Of a stretch of 64,000 bases of DNA, positions 50,223-59,024 are shown one piece after another (position 1 is the first letter of the stretch; each line of letters starts with the position of its first letter). Below the pieces are notes generated by a model. That model had not been told where the DNA came from. It was given only the letters and a program-made list of their open reading frames with translations, and ran no database searches. Both the position numbers and the translations under genes were made by a program. The DNA comes from Streptomyces vilmorinianum (GTDB taxonomy: Bacteria; Actinomycetota; Actinomycetes; Streptomycetales; Streptomycetaceae): positions 7,210,001 to 7,274,000 of the forward strand of contig NZ_CP040244.1 of the NCBI RefSeq assembly GCF_005517195.1. The letters are read 5' to 3'.

Positions 50223-51119
50223 TCACGGCGTCCGTGCCAGTAGTGTCCGGGCGATCGACACCTGTTCCTCGTCCAGGGCGTCCTCGCCGTCCTCCACGTC
50301 CCACAGGCCGTTCTGCAGCACCCGGCCCAGTGTCCAGGCCACCGCACGGCCCCGGTCGAGACCCAGCGTCTCCGTCAGCAGGTCGAAGCGCCACAGCGTC
50401 TCCGCCGGATCCGGGTCGAAGCCGTTGGTCAGCGCCGGCAGCAGTTCGAAGCCCGGATCCCCCGCCAGCGGCTTCGGGTCGATCGCCAGCCACGGCTCCC
50501 GCTCCGCGGCCAGGATGTTGTCGACGTGCAGGTCCCAGTGGAGGAGCCGGTCCCCCGGTTCGGCCGCCACCTCCCGTACCGCCGCCGCGCAGTCCCGCAG
50601 CAGCCGCGCGTCCGGCTCGGGGAGCTTCCGGGCCGCCCGCGGTGCGTCGTCCAGCATCCGGTCCGCGATGTCGCCGAGCCGCCGCAGGCCCTCCGGCGCC
50701 GGCTCGGCCGTCAGGCGGGCGAGGAGATCCGCCAGGATCCGCGTCGTCCGCCGCGCGTCCGGGAGCGCCGACAGATGCCGGGTCTCGTCCAGCCGCTCCA
50801 GAAGCAGCGTCCCCGTCCCGGGGTCGTGATCGAGGAGGCGTACGGCTCCCCTGCCGCCCCACGCCCGCAGCGCGAGCGCCTCGCCCTCGTTCTCGTCGTC
50901 CAGGAGCTGCAGCTTGAGCGCGCCGGGCGTCCCGTCGGACGTACGGGTCACCGGCAGGACCAGCGACGCCGCCCCGTACATCGACGGCCCCGTCTGCCGC
51001 AGCCCCCAGCCGTCCAGGAAGCGCTCGGCGCGCCCGGGCAGCGCGGCGACGAAGGCGCGGCCCTCGGCGCCGTTGAACCGGGCCTGGGACGCGACGAGCT
51101 CCTCCGGAACATGGATCAC
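50223..51119 (-). CDS. APH-family kinase (streptomycin 6-kinase/hydroxyurea-type)
   Basis: 298 residues from GTG 51119; the frame is open further upstream without a start signal. FLDGWGLRQTGPSMYGAASL, LVLPVTRTSDGTPGALKLQL (nucleotide-binding Lys), DDENEGEALALRAWGGRGAV, the Brenner motif DRLLHWDLHVDNILAAER (catalytic Asp and Asn) and WLAIDPKPLAGDPGFEL (metal Asp) define the family. Members phosphorylate aminoglycosides or small hydroxylated compounds. Resistance is possible but no cluster for an aminoglycoside is adjacent. Confidence 0.87.
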   Translation of the reverse strand: MIHVPEELVASQARFNGAEGRAFVAALPGRAERFLDGWGLRQTGPSMYGAASLVLPVTRTSDGTPGALKLQLLDDENEGEALALRAWGGRGAVRLLDHDPGTGTLLLERLDETRHLSALPDARRTTRILADLLARLTAEPAPEGLRRLGDIADRMLDDAPRAARKLPEPDARLLRDCAAAVREVAAEPGDRLLHWDLHVDNILAAEREPWLAIDPKPLAGDPGFELLPALTNGFDPDPAETLWRFDLLTETLGLDRGRAVAWTLGRVLQNGLWDVEDGEDALDEEQVSIARTLLARTP

Positions 51120-51337
51120 CTCGCGAGGCTGGCACACCCGCGACGGTTTTCGTACCGTCCACCGACATCCGTCGCAGAAACCGTCCCTCCAAGGGCCTTC
51201 CAGGGTCCTTCCAAGGGCCTTCCCGGGGCCGTGCGGAACAACGAAATCCGCACCTTCCGACCCGCGCCCGAAGACCCGTATCCACAGGCCCCGGGCCTCC
51301 AGTAACCTCCCGCCCACACCCCAGGGAGAAGGACACC

Positions 51338-52729
51338 ATGAGCAGCACGGTCAACGGCGGTATCTCGTTCTGGTACGCGCAGGAAGGCGCGCCCGCCCCC
51401 CGCGAGCCGCTGCCCGGGGACACCACCGCCGACGTCTGCATCGTCGGCGGCGGCTACACCGGCCTGTGGACGGCGTACTACCTCAAGAAGGCCGTCCCCT
51501 TCCTCAACATCACCCTCCTGGAGGCCAAGTTCTGCGGCTACGGCGCCTCCGGCCGCAACGGCGGCTGGCTCTACAACGGCATCGCCGGCCGCGACCGCTA
51601 CGCCAAGCTCCACGGCCACGAGGCGGCCGTCCGCCTCCAGCAGGCCATGAACGCCACCGTCGACGAGGTCCTCGACGTCTGCGCGGCCGAGAGCATCGAC
51701 GCCGACATCCACCGCGGCGGCGTCCTCGAGATCGCCCACTCCCCCGCCCAGCTCGCCCGCCTCAAGGACTTCCACTCCGTCGAGATCGCCTTCGGCGAGA
51801 AGGACCGCGAGCTCTACGGCGCCCGCGAGACCGCCGAGCGCATCCGTGTCTCCGGCGCCGTCGGCTCCAGCTGGACACCCCACGGCGCCCGCCTCCACCC
51901 CGTCAAGCTCGTCACGGGCCTGGCCGCGGCCGTCGAGGCCCTCGGCGTCACCATCCACGAGTCGACGCCCGTCACGGAGATCAAGCCCAAGCACGCGATC
52001 ACCCCGTACGGCACGGTCCGCGCCCCGTACGTCCTGCGCTGCACCGAGGGCTTCACCGCCTCCCTCACCGGTCAGCGCCGCACCTGGCTCCCCATGAACT
52101 CCTCCATGATCGCCACCGAGCCCCTCACCGACGCCCAGTGGGAGACCATCGGCTGGAACGGCCTCGAAACCCTCGGCGACATGGCCCACGCCTACATGTA
52201 CGCCCAGCGCACCGCCGACGGCCGCATCGCGCTCGGCGGCCGGGGCGTCCCGTACCGCTACGGCTCCCGCACCGACAACGACGGGCGCACCCAGCCGCAG
52301 ACCGTCGAGGCCCTGCGCGAGATCCTGATCCGCTTCTTCCCGCAGCTCGCCGGTGTGGGGATCGCGCACGCCTGGTCCGGCGTCCTCGGCGTCCCCCGCG
52401 ACTGGTGCGCCACCGTCACCCTGGACCGCTCCACCGGCCTCGGCTGGGCCGGCGGCTACGTCGGCTCCGGCGTCGCCACCACCAACCTCGCCGCCCGTAC
52501 CCTGCGCGACCTGATCCAGCAGGACTCGGGCCAGTCCGGCCCGACCGATCTGACCACGCTCCCCTGGGTGAACCACAAGGTCCGCAAGTGGGAGCCCGAA
52601 CCCCTGCGCTGGCTCGGCGTCCAGACGATGTACGCGGCCTACCGCACCGCCGACCGCCGCGAGACCACCGCCCACACGGCCACGACCGACCCCATCGCCA
52701 GGATCGCCGACCGCCTCGCCGGCCGCTGA
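51338..52729 (+). CDS. FAD-dependent amine/amino-acid oxidase (gamma-glutamylputrescine oxidase-like)
   Basis: 463 residues from ATG 51338 with AGGGAGAAGG upstream. DAO fold: ADVCIVGGGYTGLWTAYYLK (FAD loop), LEAKFCGYGASGRNGGWLYN (the ASGRNGG segment typical of PuuB-type oxidases), GARLHPVKLVTGLAAAVEAL, and a C-terminal GLGWAGGYVGSGVATTNLAA that contacts FAD. It probably oxidises a primary or secondary amine such as gamma-glutamylputrescine to an aldehyde, releasing hydrogen peroxide. No other puu genes are adjacent. Confidence 0.87.
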   Translation: MSSTVNGGISFWYAQEGAPAPREPLPGDTTADVCIVGGGYTGLWTAYYLKKAVPFLNITLLEAKFCGYGASGRNGGWLYNGIAGRDRYAKLHGHEAAVRLQQAMNATVDEVLDVCAAESIDADIHRGGVLEIAHSPAQLARLKDFHSVEIAFGEKDRELYGARETAERIRVSGAVGSSWTPHGARLHPVKLVTGLAAAVEALGVTIHESTPVTEIKPKHAITPYGTVRAPYVLRCTEGFTASLTGQRRTWLPMNSSMIATEPLTDAQWETIGWNGLETLGDMAHAYMYAQRTADGRIALGGRGVPYRYGSRTDNDGRTQPQTVEALREILIRFFPQLAGVGIAHAWSGVLGVPRDWCATVTLDRSTGLGWAGGYVGSGVATTNLAARTLRDLIQQDSGQSGPTDLTTLPWVNHKVRKWEPEPLRWLGVQTMYAAYRTADRRETTAHTATTDPIARIADRLAGR

Positions 52730-52763
52730 GACACACGAGGACATACAGACATACATACGAACA

Positions 52764-52788
52764 GGGCCCGGGTCGTGTACCCGGGCCC
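52764..52788. terminator. Bidirectional hairpin
   Basis: A 10-bp stem (GGGCCCGGGT / ACCCGGGCCC) with a 5-base loop, between the convergent amine oxidase and phenol oxidase genes. Confidence 0.82.
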
Positions 52789-52805
52789 CGCCGTCGTACC
52801 GCCCG

Positions 52806-53765
52806 TCAGTGACCGGGCTTGTCGTAGAAGTAGAACCGCCGGTGGTCGATCAGATCGCGCGGCGTCATCGTGAACCACGGAGCCAGCTTGGTGTTGATGT
52901 CCGGGACATCCGGCGTCGGCTCCAGCGGGAGGTAGTGCGGGACCTTCGGGTGGCGCTTCTGCCACACCGACCACAGCTTGTCGATGAAGCAGTGGTGGAG
53001 GAAGAAGACCGGGTCGTTGGGCGACCCGATGTACATCATGTGGCCGCCCACCCACACGTGCCCCGCGCCGTGCAGCTTGCCCAGGCTCGCCTCCCAGGGG
53101 AACTTGGTGTACCCCTCCAGGTGGTTGCGGAAGCTGTTGAACGGAGCCTCGCCGCCCGAGGTGTGGTTCCACGGCGGGCAGTCGTAGACGGGCAGCGCGA
53201 GGGTGTCCTCGAGCTCCTTGGGCGTAGGCAGGTTCGGCGTCAGGACGCCGAAGTCCCGGACCAGGTAGTCGCGGTCGTCCGTCGTGTAGTGGCCGTTCAG
53301 CGGCGCCGGCTCCGAACCGTCCGACACCACACTGATGTTGAGCTTCCAGCCGTTGTCCCGCGCGAACGGGCCCGTCATCACGCGGTTGTCGCCGGGGCGG
53401 CCGTTCCCGCCCATGAACTTCTCGTCCCACAGGGGGGAGTCGGCGCCCTGGTCCGTGGTCCAGTCCCAGTACGGCAGGGTGACGCGCGGGTCGACCTTCT
53501 GCAGCTCGCGCTCGAAGTCGAGCAGGTACTGGCGGTGCCAGGGAAGAAGCCCCGGGTTGACGTGGCCGAGGCGCGCCCCGCCGAGCTTGTCCAGGTAGTC
53601 CTGCGAGTTCACCTTGATGTGCAGCTCGACGAAGCGGTCGTAGACGCCGCGGCGCTTGATCTCCAGGACGGCGGCGACGAAGCGGCGCTTCTCCTCGGCG
53701 GTCATGTGGAGGTGGTTCTTGCGGACGCCCATGCGTCGCCTCTTCTCCTCTGTGTTCTCGCTCAT
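52806..53765 (-). CDS. griF: Type-3 copper phenol oxidase (tyrosinase / o-aminophenol oxidase, GriF-like)
   Basis: 319 residues from ATG 53765, overlapping the chaperone stop (ATGA). The CuA site is formed by His in RFVELHIKVN, LGHVNPGLLPWHRQYLLDFE; the CuB site by LHGAGHVWVGGHMMYIGSPN, DPVFFLHHCFIDKLWSVWQK. PYWDWTTDQG and the surrounding barrel are standard. Tyrosinases make melanin; GriF and NspF are close relatives that act on o-aminophenols. Sequence alone does not separate them. Placement next to an intact 3,4-AHBA gene set argues for o-aminophenol oxidase. The length is greater than MelC2 (about 273), which fits the longer GriF/MelD2 group. Confidence 0.82.
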   Translation of the reverse strand: MSENTEEKRRRMGVRKNHLHMTAEEKRRFVAAVLEIKRRGVYDRFVELHIKVNSQDYLDKLGGARLGHVNPGLLPWHRQYLLDFERELQKVDPRVTLPYWDWTTDQGADSPLWDEKFMGGNGRPGDNRVMTGPFARDNGWKLNISVVSDGSEPAPLNGHYTTDDRDYLVRDFGVLTPNLPTPKELEDTLALPVYDCPPWNHTSGGEAPFNSFRNHLEGYTKFPWEASLGKLHGAGHVWVGGHMMYIGSPNDPVFFLHHCFIDKLWSVWQKRHPKVPHYLPLEPTPDVPDINTKLAPWFTMTPRDLIDHRRFYFYDKPGH

Positions 53766-54157
53766 GCGCTGCGGTGGTGTCCGCCGGCGGAGCCGGACTC
53801 CTTGGGCGCCAGCAGGCTCGCGCCCCGCAGCTCGTCGACGGCCCGGCGGGCCGCGATCAGGGGCGTCGCCTCGAGGCCGTAGTGGCACATCGAGCTCATG
53901 TAGGCGTTCTCGCCCATCTTCATGACGTGCAGCGGTCGGTCGTCTATGTACACGGGGTGGTGGTCGCCGGACGCCTGGCCGATCCGGATCGTGCGGCCCT
54001 TGTACGTCTCCACGTGCTCATCGGCGCTGTTCCCGGCGGCCTGCGCGGGGGCGGGGGTGTCGGAGGGGTCGTTCGCAACCTTTACGGCCAAGGCCACCGG
54101 CACGGCCGCGGCGACGGCGGCCCCTGCCGTCAGCTTGACCATGTCGCGTCGTTTCAT
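53762..54157 (-). CDS. griE: Tyrosinase copper chaperone (MelC1/GriE-like)
   Basis: 131 residues. A Tat-type N-terminus (KRRDMVKLTAGAAVAAAVPV) predicts export, carrying the copper oxidase with it. The cofactor domain follows: YKGRTIRIGQASGDHHPVYI, DDRPLHVMKMGENAYMSSMC, HYGLEATPLIAARRAVDEL. His residues in SGDHHPVY, LHVMKM and MCHY are the copper-transfer positions in MelC1. It lies directly before the oxidase gene and ends inside its start codon. It is annotated GriE-like by context. Confidence 0.88.
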   Translation of the reverse strand: MKRRDMVKLTAGAAVAAAVPVALAVKVANDPSDTPAPAQAAGNSADEHVETYKGRTIRIGQASGDHHPVYIDDRPLHVMKMGENAYMSSMCHYGLEATPLIAARRAVDELRGASLLAPKESGSAGGHHRSA

Positions 54158-54251
54158 CGCAGCACGTTCCTTCCTTCACGGGTGATCTGCGGCGTGCGGA
54201 ATGATGCCGAGACCCTGTGTCGTTCGGCTTTCGTCTGCGTATTGCCGGCCC

Positions 54252-54306
54252 CCGACCAGCCTCCGACCGGCCTCCGACCGACCCCCGACCGACCCCCGAC
54301 CGGCCC
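54252..54306. repeat. 11-bp tandem repeats in the griE/griJ intergenic region
   Basis: Five 11-bp units of CCGACCGGCCT type (54252, 54263, 54274, 54285, 54296; one to three changes each). They lie 95 bp upstream of griE and 124 bp before griJ. The 270-bp gap also contains both divergent promoters, which I cannot define further. Confidence 0.85.
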
Positions 54307-54429
54307 CTGTGAGCAGGGATGCGCCGCCAATACGGGGATGGTGCGCGCGCGGAACGGGCGCAATATGCGGGTCCCGTTAGCTCTTCACCGCAAGCCAGAG
54401 ACTCTGGTGCGAAAGGCGGTGGAGGGGAC

Positions 54430-55716
54430 ATGGCGGCACACGACCGTGGGCCTGCCGGGGACGTCGTCGTACAGAAGTACGGGGGCAGCTCGCTGGCCAC
54501 GGACGACCACGTCCGGCATGTCGCCCGGCGTATCGCCGCGGCGGTACGGGAAGGCCGGCGGGTGGTCACGGTGGTGTCCGCGCAAGGAGACACCACCGAC
54601 GACCTGATCCGGCAGGCCACGGCCTTCCACGCCCGGCCGCCGGCCCGGGAGCTCGACCAGCTCCTCTCCACCGGCGAGACGGCCTCCTCCGCCCTGCTGG
54701 CCATGGCCCTGCAGGACATGGGGGTCGCCGCCACCGCGCTGGCCGGCGGGCCGGGCGGGGTCCTCGCGACCGGTCCGCACGGCTCGGGCGTCATCGTCGC
54801 GGTCGACACCGACCGCATGGTGCGACTCCTTGACGCCGGGCAGACGGTGATCCTCGCCGGGTTCCAGGGGCTCACCGCCGACGGCGACACGATCACCCTG
54901 GGGCGGGGCGGTTCGGACACCACCGCCGTGGCCGTCGCCGCCGAACTCGGCGCCCGGGTCTGCGAGATCTACACGGACGTCGACGGGATCCTCACCGCGG
55001 ACCCCCGGGTGGTGCCGGGCGCGCGGCTGATGCCCACCGTCGACATCGACGTCATGGCGGAGATGGCCTTCGCCGGAGCACGTGTCATGCACGCCCGGGC
55101 GGTGGAACTCGCCGCGCTGTACGGGGTCGACATCCACGTGGGCCATGCGGCCGGCTCGGCGATCGGTACGCGTATCACCAACGGAGACGGAGTGGACATG
55201 CTCGAGGCCAAGGCCGCCGTGACAGCGGTCGTCCATGACCCTGAAGTGGCCCGGGTCACCCTGAACACCACCGATTCCGGCGAGGACCCCGCGACCGCGG
55301 CGTTCCGCCTCCTTGCCGGCCAGGCGATTCCCACCGACATGACCAGCGTCTCGCAGGGAGCCGACGGCGGGCTCGCCATCGCGCTGACCGTCCACCGCTC
55401 CCACTCGGCCGCCGTGGTCAGGTCGTTCGGCGAACTGGCGCTGTCCCCCAGGGACCAGGTCGCCGTCGACGACCGCGTCGCCAAGGTCTCGATCATCGGC
55501 AAGGGGCTGCTGAGCCGCCCCGAGTACGCCGCCCGGATGCTCTCCTCCCTGACCGGGTCGGGCATCGCGGCCGGATCGCTCTCCGCCTCGCAGCTACGGG
55601 TGTCGGTCACCGTGCCGGGCCATGAGGCGGCCCGCGCGGTGAGCCTGCTGCACAGCGAATTCGACCTCGGTACGGAGAACGGCCACGAACCTCTCTCCTT
55701 CGCACGCCAGACCTGA
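54430..55716 (+). CDS. griJ: Aspartokinase, cluster-dedicated (GriJ-like)
   Basis: 428 residues from ATG 54430 with GGAGGGGAC. Kinase domain: VVVQKYGGSSLATDDHVRHV (KFGG variant), STGETASSALLAMALQDMG, LGRGGSDTTAVAVAAELGAR and CEIYTDVDGILTADPRVVPG. Two ACT domains follow (ARVTLNTTDSGEDPATAAFR and VAKVSIIGKGLLSRPEYAAR). It phosphorylates aspartate to aspartyl-4-phosphate. The next gene is an aspartate-semialdehyde-using aldolase, so it probably feeds the pathway with precursor. A second, housekeeping aspartokinase is expected elsewhere. Confidence 0.92.
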   Translation: MAAHDRGPAGDVVVQKYGGSSLATDDHVRHVARRIAAAVREGRRVVTVVSAQGDTTDDLIRQATAFHARPPARELDQLLSTGETASSALLAMALQDMGVAATALAGGPGGVLATGPHGSGVIVAVDTDRMVRLLDAGQTVILAGFQGLTADGDTITLGRGGSDTTAVAVAAELGARVCEIYTDVDGILTADPRVVPGARLMPTVDIDVMAEMAFAGARVMHARAVELAALYGVDIHVGHAAGSAIGTRITNGDGVDMLEAKAAVTAVVHDPEVARVTLNTTDSGEDPATAAFRLLAGQAIPTDMTSVSQGADGGLAIALTVHRSHSAAVVRSFGELALSPRDQVAVDDRVAKVSIIGKGLLSRPEYAARMLSSLTGSGIAAGSLSASQLRVSVTVPGHEAARAVSLLHSEFDLGTENGHEPLSFARQT

Positions 55717-55731
55717 AACCCAGGAGAACCG

Positions 55732-56553
55732 ATGCTCGCCAACACCTCGTTCGCCAGGAGGCTCCGTCTCCAGCGGCTCCACCGCCACGACCCGGAGCGA
55801 CTGCTCGTCGTCCCCCTCGACCACTCGATCACCGACGGCCCCCTGACCGGCGGAAACCGGCTCAACGCCCTGGTCGGCGAGCTCGCCTCGCACCACGTGG
55901 ACGCCGTGGTGCTGCACAAGGGCGCCGTACGGTACGTCGACCCGGAGTGGTTCACCCGTACCTCGCTGATCGTCCATCTCAGCGCCAGCACGGTCCACGC
56001 GCCCGACCCGAACGCCAAGTACCTCGTCGCGAGCGTCGAGGAGAGCCTGCGGCTCGGCGCCGACGCGGTCAGCGTGCACGTCAATCTCGGCTCGCTGGAG
56101 GAGGCCGCCCAGATCGCCGACATGGCGACGGTGGCGGAGGCCTGCGACCGCTGGAACGTGCCGCTGATGGCCATGATGTACCCCCGCGGCCCGAAGATCG
56201 ACAACCCTCGGGACCCCGCCCTGATCGCCCACGCCGTGCAACTGGCGGCCGATCTCGGGGCCGATGTCGTCAAGACGCTCTACACCGGGTCGGTGGACGA
56301 GATGGCGGCGATCACCGCCGCCGCGCCCGTTCCGGTGGTCGTGGTCGGCGGTCCGCGCAACGACGACGAGGCGTCCGTCCTCGCGTACGTCGACGAGGCA
56401 CTGCGCGGGGGCGCCGCGGGCGTCGCCATGGGGCGCAACGTCTTCCAGGCCCAGGACCCGGGCGCCATGGCGGACAAGCTCTCCGACCTGATTCACGACC
56501 GCTCCCGCGGCCCGCTGCTCACCGGGGCGGTACCGGCCAAAGGAGCGGCGTGA
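55732..56553 (+). CDS. griI: GriI-type aldolase for 3-amino-4-hydroxybenzoate synthesis
   Basis: 273 residues, a DhnA-type class I aldolase barrel: ERLLVVPLDHSITDGPLTGG, VDAVVLHKGAVRYVDPEW, GADAVSVHVNLGSLEEAAQI, GADVVKTLYTGSVDEMAAIT (Schiff-base Lys) and AGVAMGRNVFQAQDPGAMAD. The enzyme condenses aspartate-4-semialdehyde with dihydroxyacetone phosphate. Next to a GriH-type gene this is the first step to 3,4-AHBA, not archaeal aromatic amino acid synthesis. It is 15 bp after the aspartokinase stop. Confidence 0.93.
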   Translation: MLANTSFARRLRLQRLHRHDPERLLVVPLDHSITDGPLTGGNRLNALVGELASHHVDAVVLHKGAVRYVDPEWFTRTSLIVHLSASTVHAPDPNAKYLVASVEESLRLGADAVSVHVNLGSLEEAAQIADMATVAEACDRWNVPLMAMMYPRGPKIDNPRDPALIAHAVQLAADLGADVVKTLYTGSVDEMAAITAAAPVPVVVVGGPRNDDEASVLAYVDEALRGGAAGVAMGRNVFQAQDPGAMADKLSDLIHDRSRGPLLTGAVPAKGAA

Positions 56554-56638
56554 GCCTCGGGTTCTCCTCGCCGCCCCTCCCCTGACCTTCCCCTCGCCCT
56601 TTCCTTCACCGAGTAAGTCCCTGACAAGGAGTTCCACC

Positions 56639-57745
56639 ATGAAGCTCAGCTGGCTCGACATCCGCTCGCTCGGCGAGGCGAAGGCCGCCATCGTTCAGGA
56701 GGCGCTGCACTACCGTCTCGACGGCGTCGTCGCCGACACCGTCGAGGACTTGAGCGACCTGCCGCCGACCATCACCAAGGTCCTCTTCCCGCAGGGCAAG
56801 CAGCTGCCGGAGTCCTTCGGCGACGCCACGGTCGTCATCGTCGAGCCCGAGCGGCACGGCGTGACGCCGGCCGAACTGGCGCTGCGCCACCCCGAGGTGG
56901 AGTTCGGCCGCTTCGTCGAGATCATCGACGCGCCGACGCTGGAGGACGCCTGCGAGTCCGCCCGCACCGAGCAGTGGAGCCTGCTGCTCTTCCGCGACCC
57001 GACCAAGATCCCGCTGGAGATCGTGATCGCCGCGGCCGCCCGTTCGAACGGCTCGCTGGTCACCATCGCCCAGGACGTCGAAGAGGCGGAGATCATCTTC
57101 GGTGTGCTCGAGCACGGTTCGGACGGCGTGATGATGGCGCCGAAGACCGTCGGCGACGCGGCGGACCTGAAGAAGTCCGCCCAGTCGGAGATCCCCAACC
57201 TCGACCTGGTCGAGCTGCGGGTCGTCGAGACCTCGCACATCGGCATGGGCGAGCGGGCCTGCGTGGACACCTGCACCCACTTCCGCGAGGACGAGGGCAT
57301 CCTGGTCGGTTCGCACTCCAAGGGCATGATCCTGTGCGTCAGCGAGACCCACCCGCTGCCGTACATGCCGACCCGGCCGTTCCGCGTCAACGCGGGTGCC
57401 ATCCACTCGTACACGATCGGCAAGGACGAGCGGACCAACTACCTCAGCGAGCTCAAGGCGGGCAGCAAGGTCACCGCCGTCGACATCAAGGGCAACACGC
57501 GCCTGGTGACGGTCGGCCGGGTGAAGATCGAGTCCCGTCCGCTGATCTCGATCGACGCCGAGGCGCCGAACGGCCAGCGGGTGAACCTGATCCTGCAGGA
57601 CGACTGGCACGTGCGGGTGCTCGGCCCGGGCGGCACGGTCCTCAACAGCACGGAGCTGAAGCCGGGCGACGTGGTGCTGGGCTACCTGCCGAGCGAGGAC
57701 CGCCACGTCGGCTACCCGATCAACGAGTTCTGCCTGGAGAAGTAG
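56639..57745 (+). CDS. griH: GriH-type cyclase (3-dehydroquinate synthase II family)
   Basis: 368 residues from ATG 56639. The family of archaeal-type DHQ synthase II: KLSWLDIRSLGEAKAAIVQE, VTPAELALRHPEVEFGRFVE, SNGSLVTIAQDVEEAEIIFG, GSDGVMMAPKTVGDAADLKK, CVDTCTHFREDEGILVGSHS, RPFRVNAGAIHSYTIG and the C-terminal RHVGYPINEFCLEK. In S. griseus GriH converts the GriI product to 3-amino-4-hydroxybenzoic acid. It follows griI by 86 bp and ends the operon at a strong hairpin. Confidence 0.94.
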   Translation: MKLSWLDIRSLGEAKAAIVQEALHYRLDGVVADTVEDLSDLPPTITKVLFPQGKQLPESFGDATVVIVEPERHGVTPAELALRHPEVEFGRFVEIIDAPTLEDACESARTEQWSLLLFRDPTKIPLEIVIAAAARSNGSLVTIAQDVEEAEIIFGVLEHGSDGVMMAPKTVGDAADLKKSAQSEIPNLDLVELRVVETSHIGMGERACVDTCTHFREDEGILVGSHSKGMILCVSETHPLPYMPTRPFRVNAGAIHSYTIGKDERTNYLSELKAGSKVTAVDIKGNTRLVTVGRVKIESRPLISIDAEAPNGQRVNLILQDDWHVRVLGPGGTVLNSTELKPGDVVLGYLPSEDRHVGYPINEFCLEK

Positions 57746-57761
57746 ACCTCGCTCCACGACC

Positions 57762-57803
57762 ACGCCGGCCGTGCCGCCCTCCCCCTGGCGGCACGGCCGG
57801 CGT
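57762..57803. terminator. Bidirectional terminator after griH
   Basis: A 17-bp perfect stem (ACGCCGGCCGTGCCGCC / GGCGGCACGGCCGGCGT) with an 8-base loop. It lies between griH (+) and the TetR gene (-). Confidence 0.88.
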
Positions 57804-57814
57804 TCCCTTCGTCA

Positions 57815-58408
57815 TCACTCGGACAGGGTGCGAAGGACCCGCTCCAGCATCTGCCGCAGGGCCGCCCGGTCGGTGGTGTCCGGGCCGGGCCGTGTCACCC
57901 CGTCGTACGTGAGGCCCTCGGCGAAGGCGACCACGATCCGCCCGCCTTCCTCCGGATCCGGGCTGCCGAGCGCCGCCGCCAGCATCCGCGCCCGGCCGAC
58001 GAAGCTCTCCCGCGCGCGGAGCAGTTCGGTGCCCAGCTCCCCTTCCGGGTGGCGTGCGGTCAGCAGGACGATCTCCAGGCGGGCGCGGGTGCGGTCGCGC
58101 CGGGGGCCGAGCCAGTGGGCCAGGACGCCCGCGAAGCTGTCGGCGATCCGGCGTACCGGCGGCGCCTCGGCCAACTCCTCGGAGACGGTGGCCGCTTCGA
58201 TGTCCGCCACTTCCTGTTCGGCGATGAACGCGATCACGCCGGCGAGCAGGGCCTGCCGGGTACGGAAGTAGTAGCTGGTCGACCCGGCCGGCACCGACGC
58301 CCGCCCGTCGACCGCCCGGTGGGTGAGCCCGCGCAGGCCCTCCTCGGCGATGACCTCCACGGCCGCGGTGAGCAGCGCCTGTACGCGGGGACTCCTGGCG
58401 GTGCTCAC
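57815..58408 (-). CDS. TetR-family transcriptional regulator
   Basis: 197 residues from GTG 58408, overlapping the stop of the upstream SRPBCC gene (GTGA). The N-terminal helix-turn-helix reads RVQALLTAAVEVIAEEGLRG, LTHRAVDGRASVPAGSTSYY, FRTRQALLAGVIAFIAEQEV. The C-terminal half is a ligand-binding helical bundle. It likely represses its own operon through the palindrome at 58984 and perhaps the cluster; the ligand may be an aminophenol or the cluster product. No SARP activator (GriR-like) is visible within the window. Confidence 0.9.
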   Translation of the reverse strand: MSTARSPRVQALLTAAVEVIAEEGLRGLTHRAVDGRASVPAGSTSYYFRTRQALLAGVIAFIAEQEVADIEAATVSEELAEAPPVRRIADSFAGVLAHWLGPRRDRTRARLEIVLLTARHPEGELGTELLRARESFVGRARMLAAALGSPDPEEGGRIVVAFAEGLTYDGVTRPGPDTTDRAALRQMLERVLRTLSE

Positions 58409-58974
58409 GCGACTGCCCGCTTCCTGAGCCTGCGGAGCATCATCCGGCGGACGAGACCGCTGAACGGCTCGATGAACCGCCAGTACCGCCCCATGGCCCG
58501 GCGCGCCGCCTGATCCAGGCACAGGACCCGCGTCTCGGTGACGACCCGCGTGCCGCCTGTGGCGGTGTCCGGGGCGAATCGCATGCTGAACGTCGCCTTC
58601 GCGTAACCGGGTTCGTCGAAGGCCAGGAACTCGCTCGGCCCCGTGACGTCCGGCCGCCCGTCGGCCGCGCCCATGGTCCACCACTGCCCCACGATCCCCC
58701 GGACGGTCTCCCGCGGCGGGTCCTCGGCCAGCAGCAGGAAGCTGTCCCGCAGCTCCTTCTCCGGGCCCGGCACCCCGCCGCCGCCGCGCTTCAGCCGCCC
58801 GAGCCGGCGCCGCACGGCGAACAGCACCCGTACGAGCGGCCCCCACCCCTCCCCGCCGGCCTGCTCCATCTCCTGCCACGCCGCCCACACCGCGTCGACG
58901 GGAGCCGGGATGACCGTCTGGTGCCGGGATCCGAAGTCCGGGCGGGGGACGAACGTGCCTGCGAGTCCGCTCAT
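58405..58974 (-). CDS. SRPBCC-family protein
   Basis: 189 residues from ATG 58974. Hydrophobic-cavity fold signs: SRHQTVIPAPVDAVWAAWQE, EFLAFDEPGYAKATFSMRFA, GTRVVTETRVLCLDQAARRA, MGRYWRFIEPFSGLVRRMML. Similar proteins occur beside regulators and transporters, where they may bind hydrophobic compounds. It forms an operon with the TetR gene. The operator-like palindrome overlaps its promoter region 10 bp upstream. Confidence 0.78.
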   Translation of the reverse strand: MSGLAGTFVPRPDFGSRHQTVIPAPVDAVWAAWQEMEQAGGEGWGPLVRVLFAVRRRLGRLKRGGGGVPGPEKELRDSFLLLAEDPPRETVRGIVGQWWTMGAADGRPDVTGPSEFLAFDEPGYAKATFSMRFAPDTATGGTRVVTETRVLCLDQAARRAMGRYWRFIEPFSGLVRRMMLRRLRKRAVA

Positions 58975-58983
58975 ACCCCCGGA

Positions 58984-58999
58984 CTCTACATTTGTAGAG
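58984..58999. promoter_or_regulatory. Palindromic operator in front of the SRPBCC-TetR operon
   Basis: CTCTACA-TT-TGTAGAG is a perfect 7-bp inverted repeat ending 10 bp before the SRPBCC start. It includes a TACAAAT-like -10 on the minus strand. It is the natural candidate for TetR autoregulation. Confidence 0.72.
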
Positions 59000-59024
59000 C
59001 CCCGGAGGCGAAGAGGCGCAGGCT

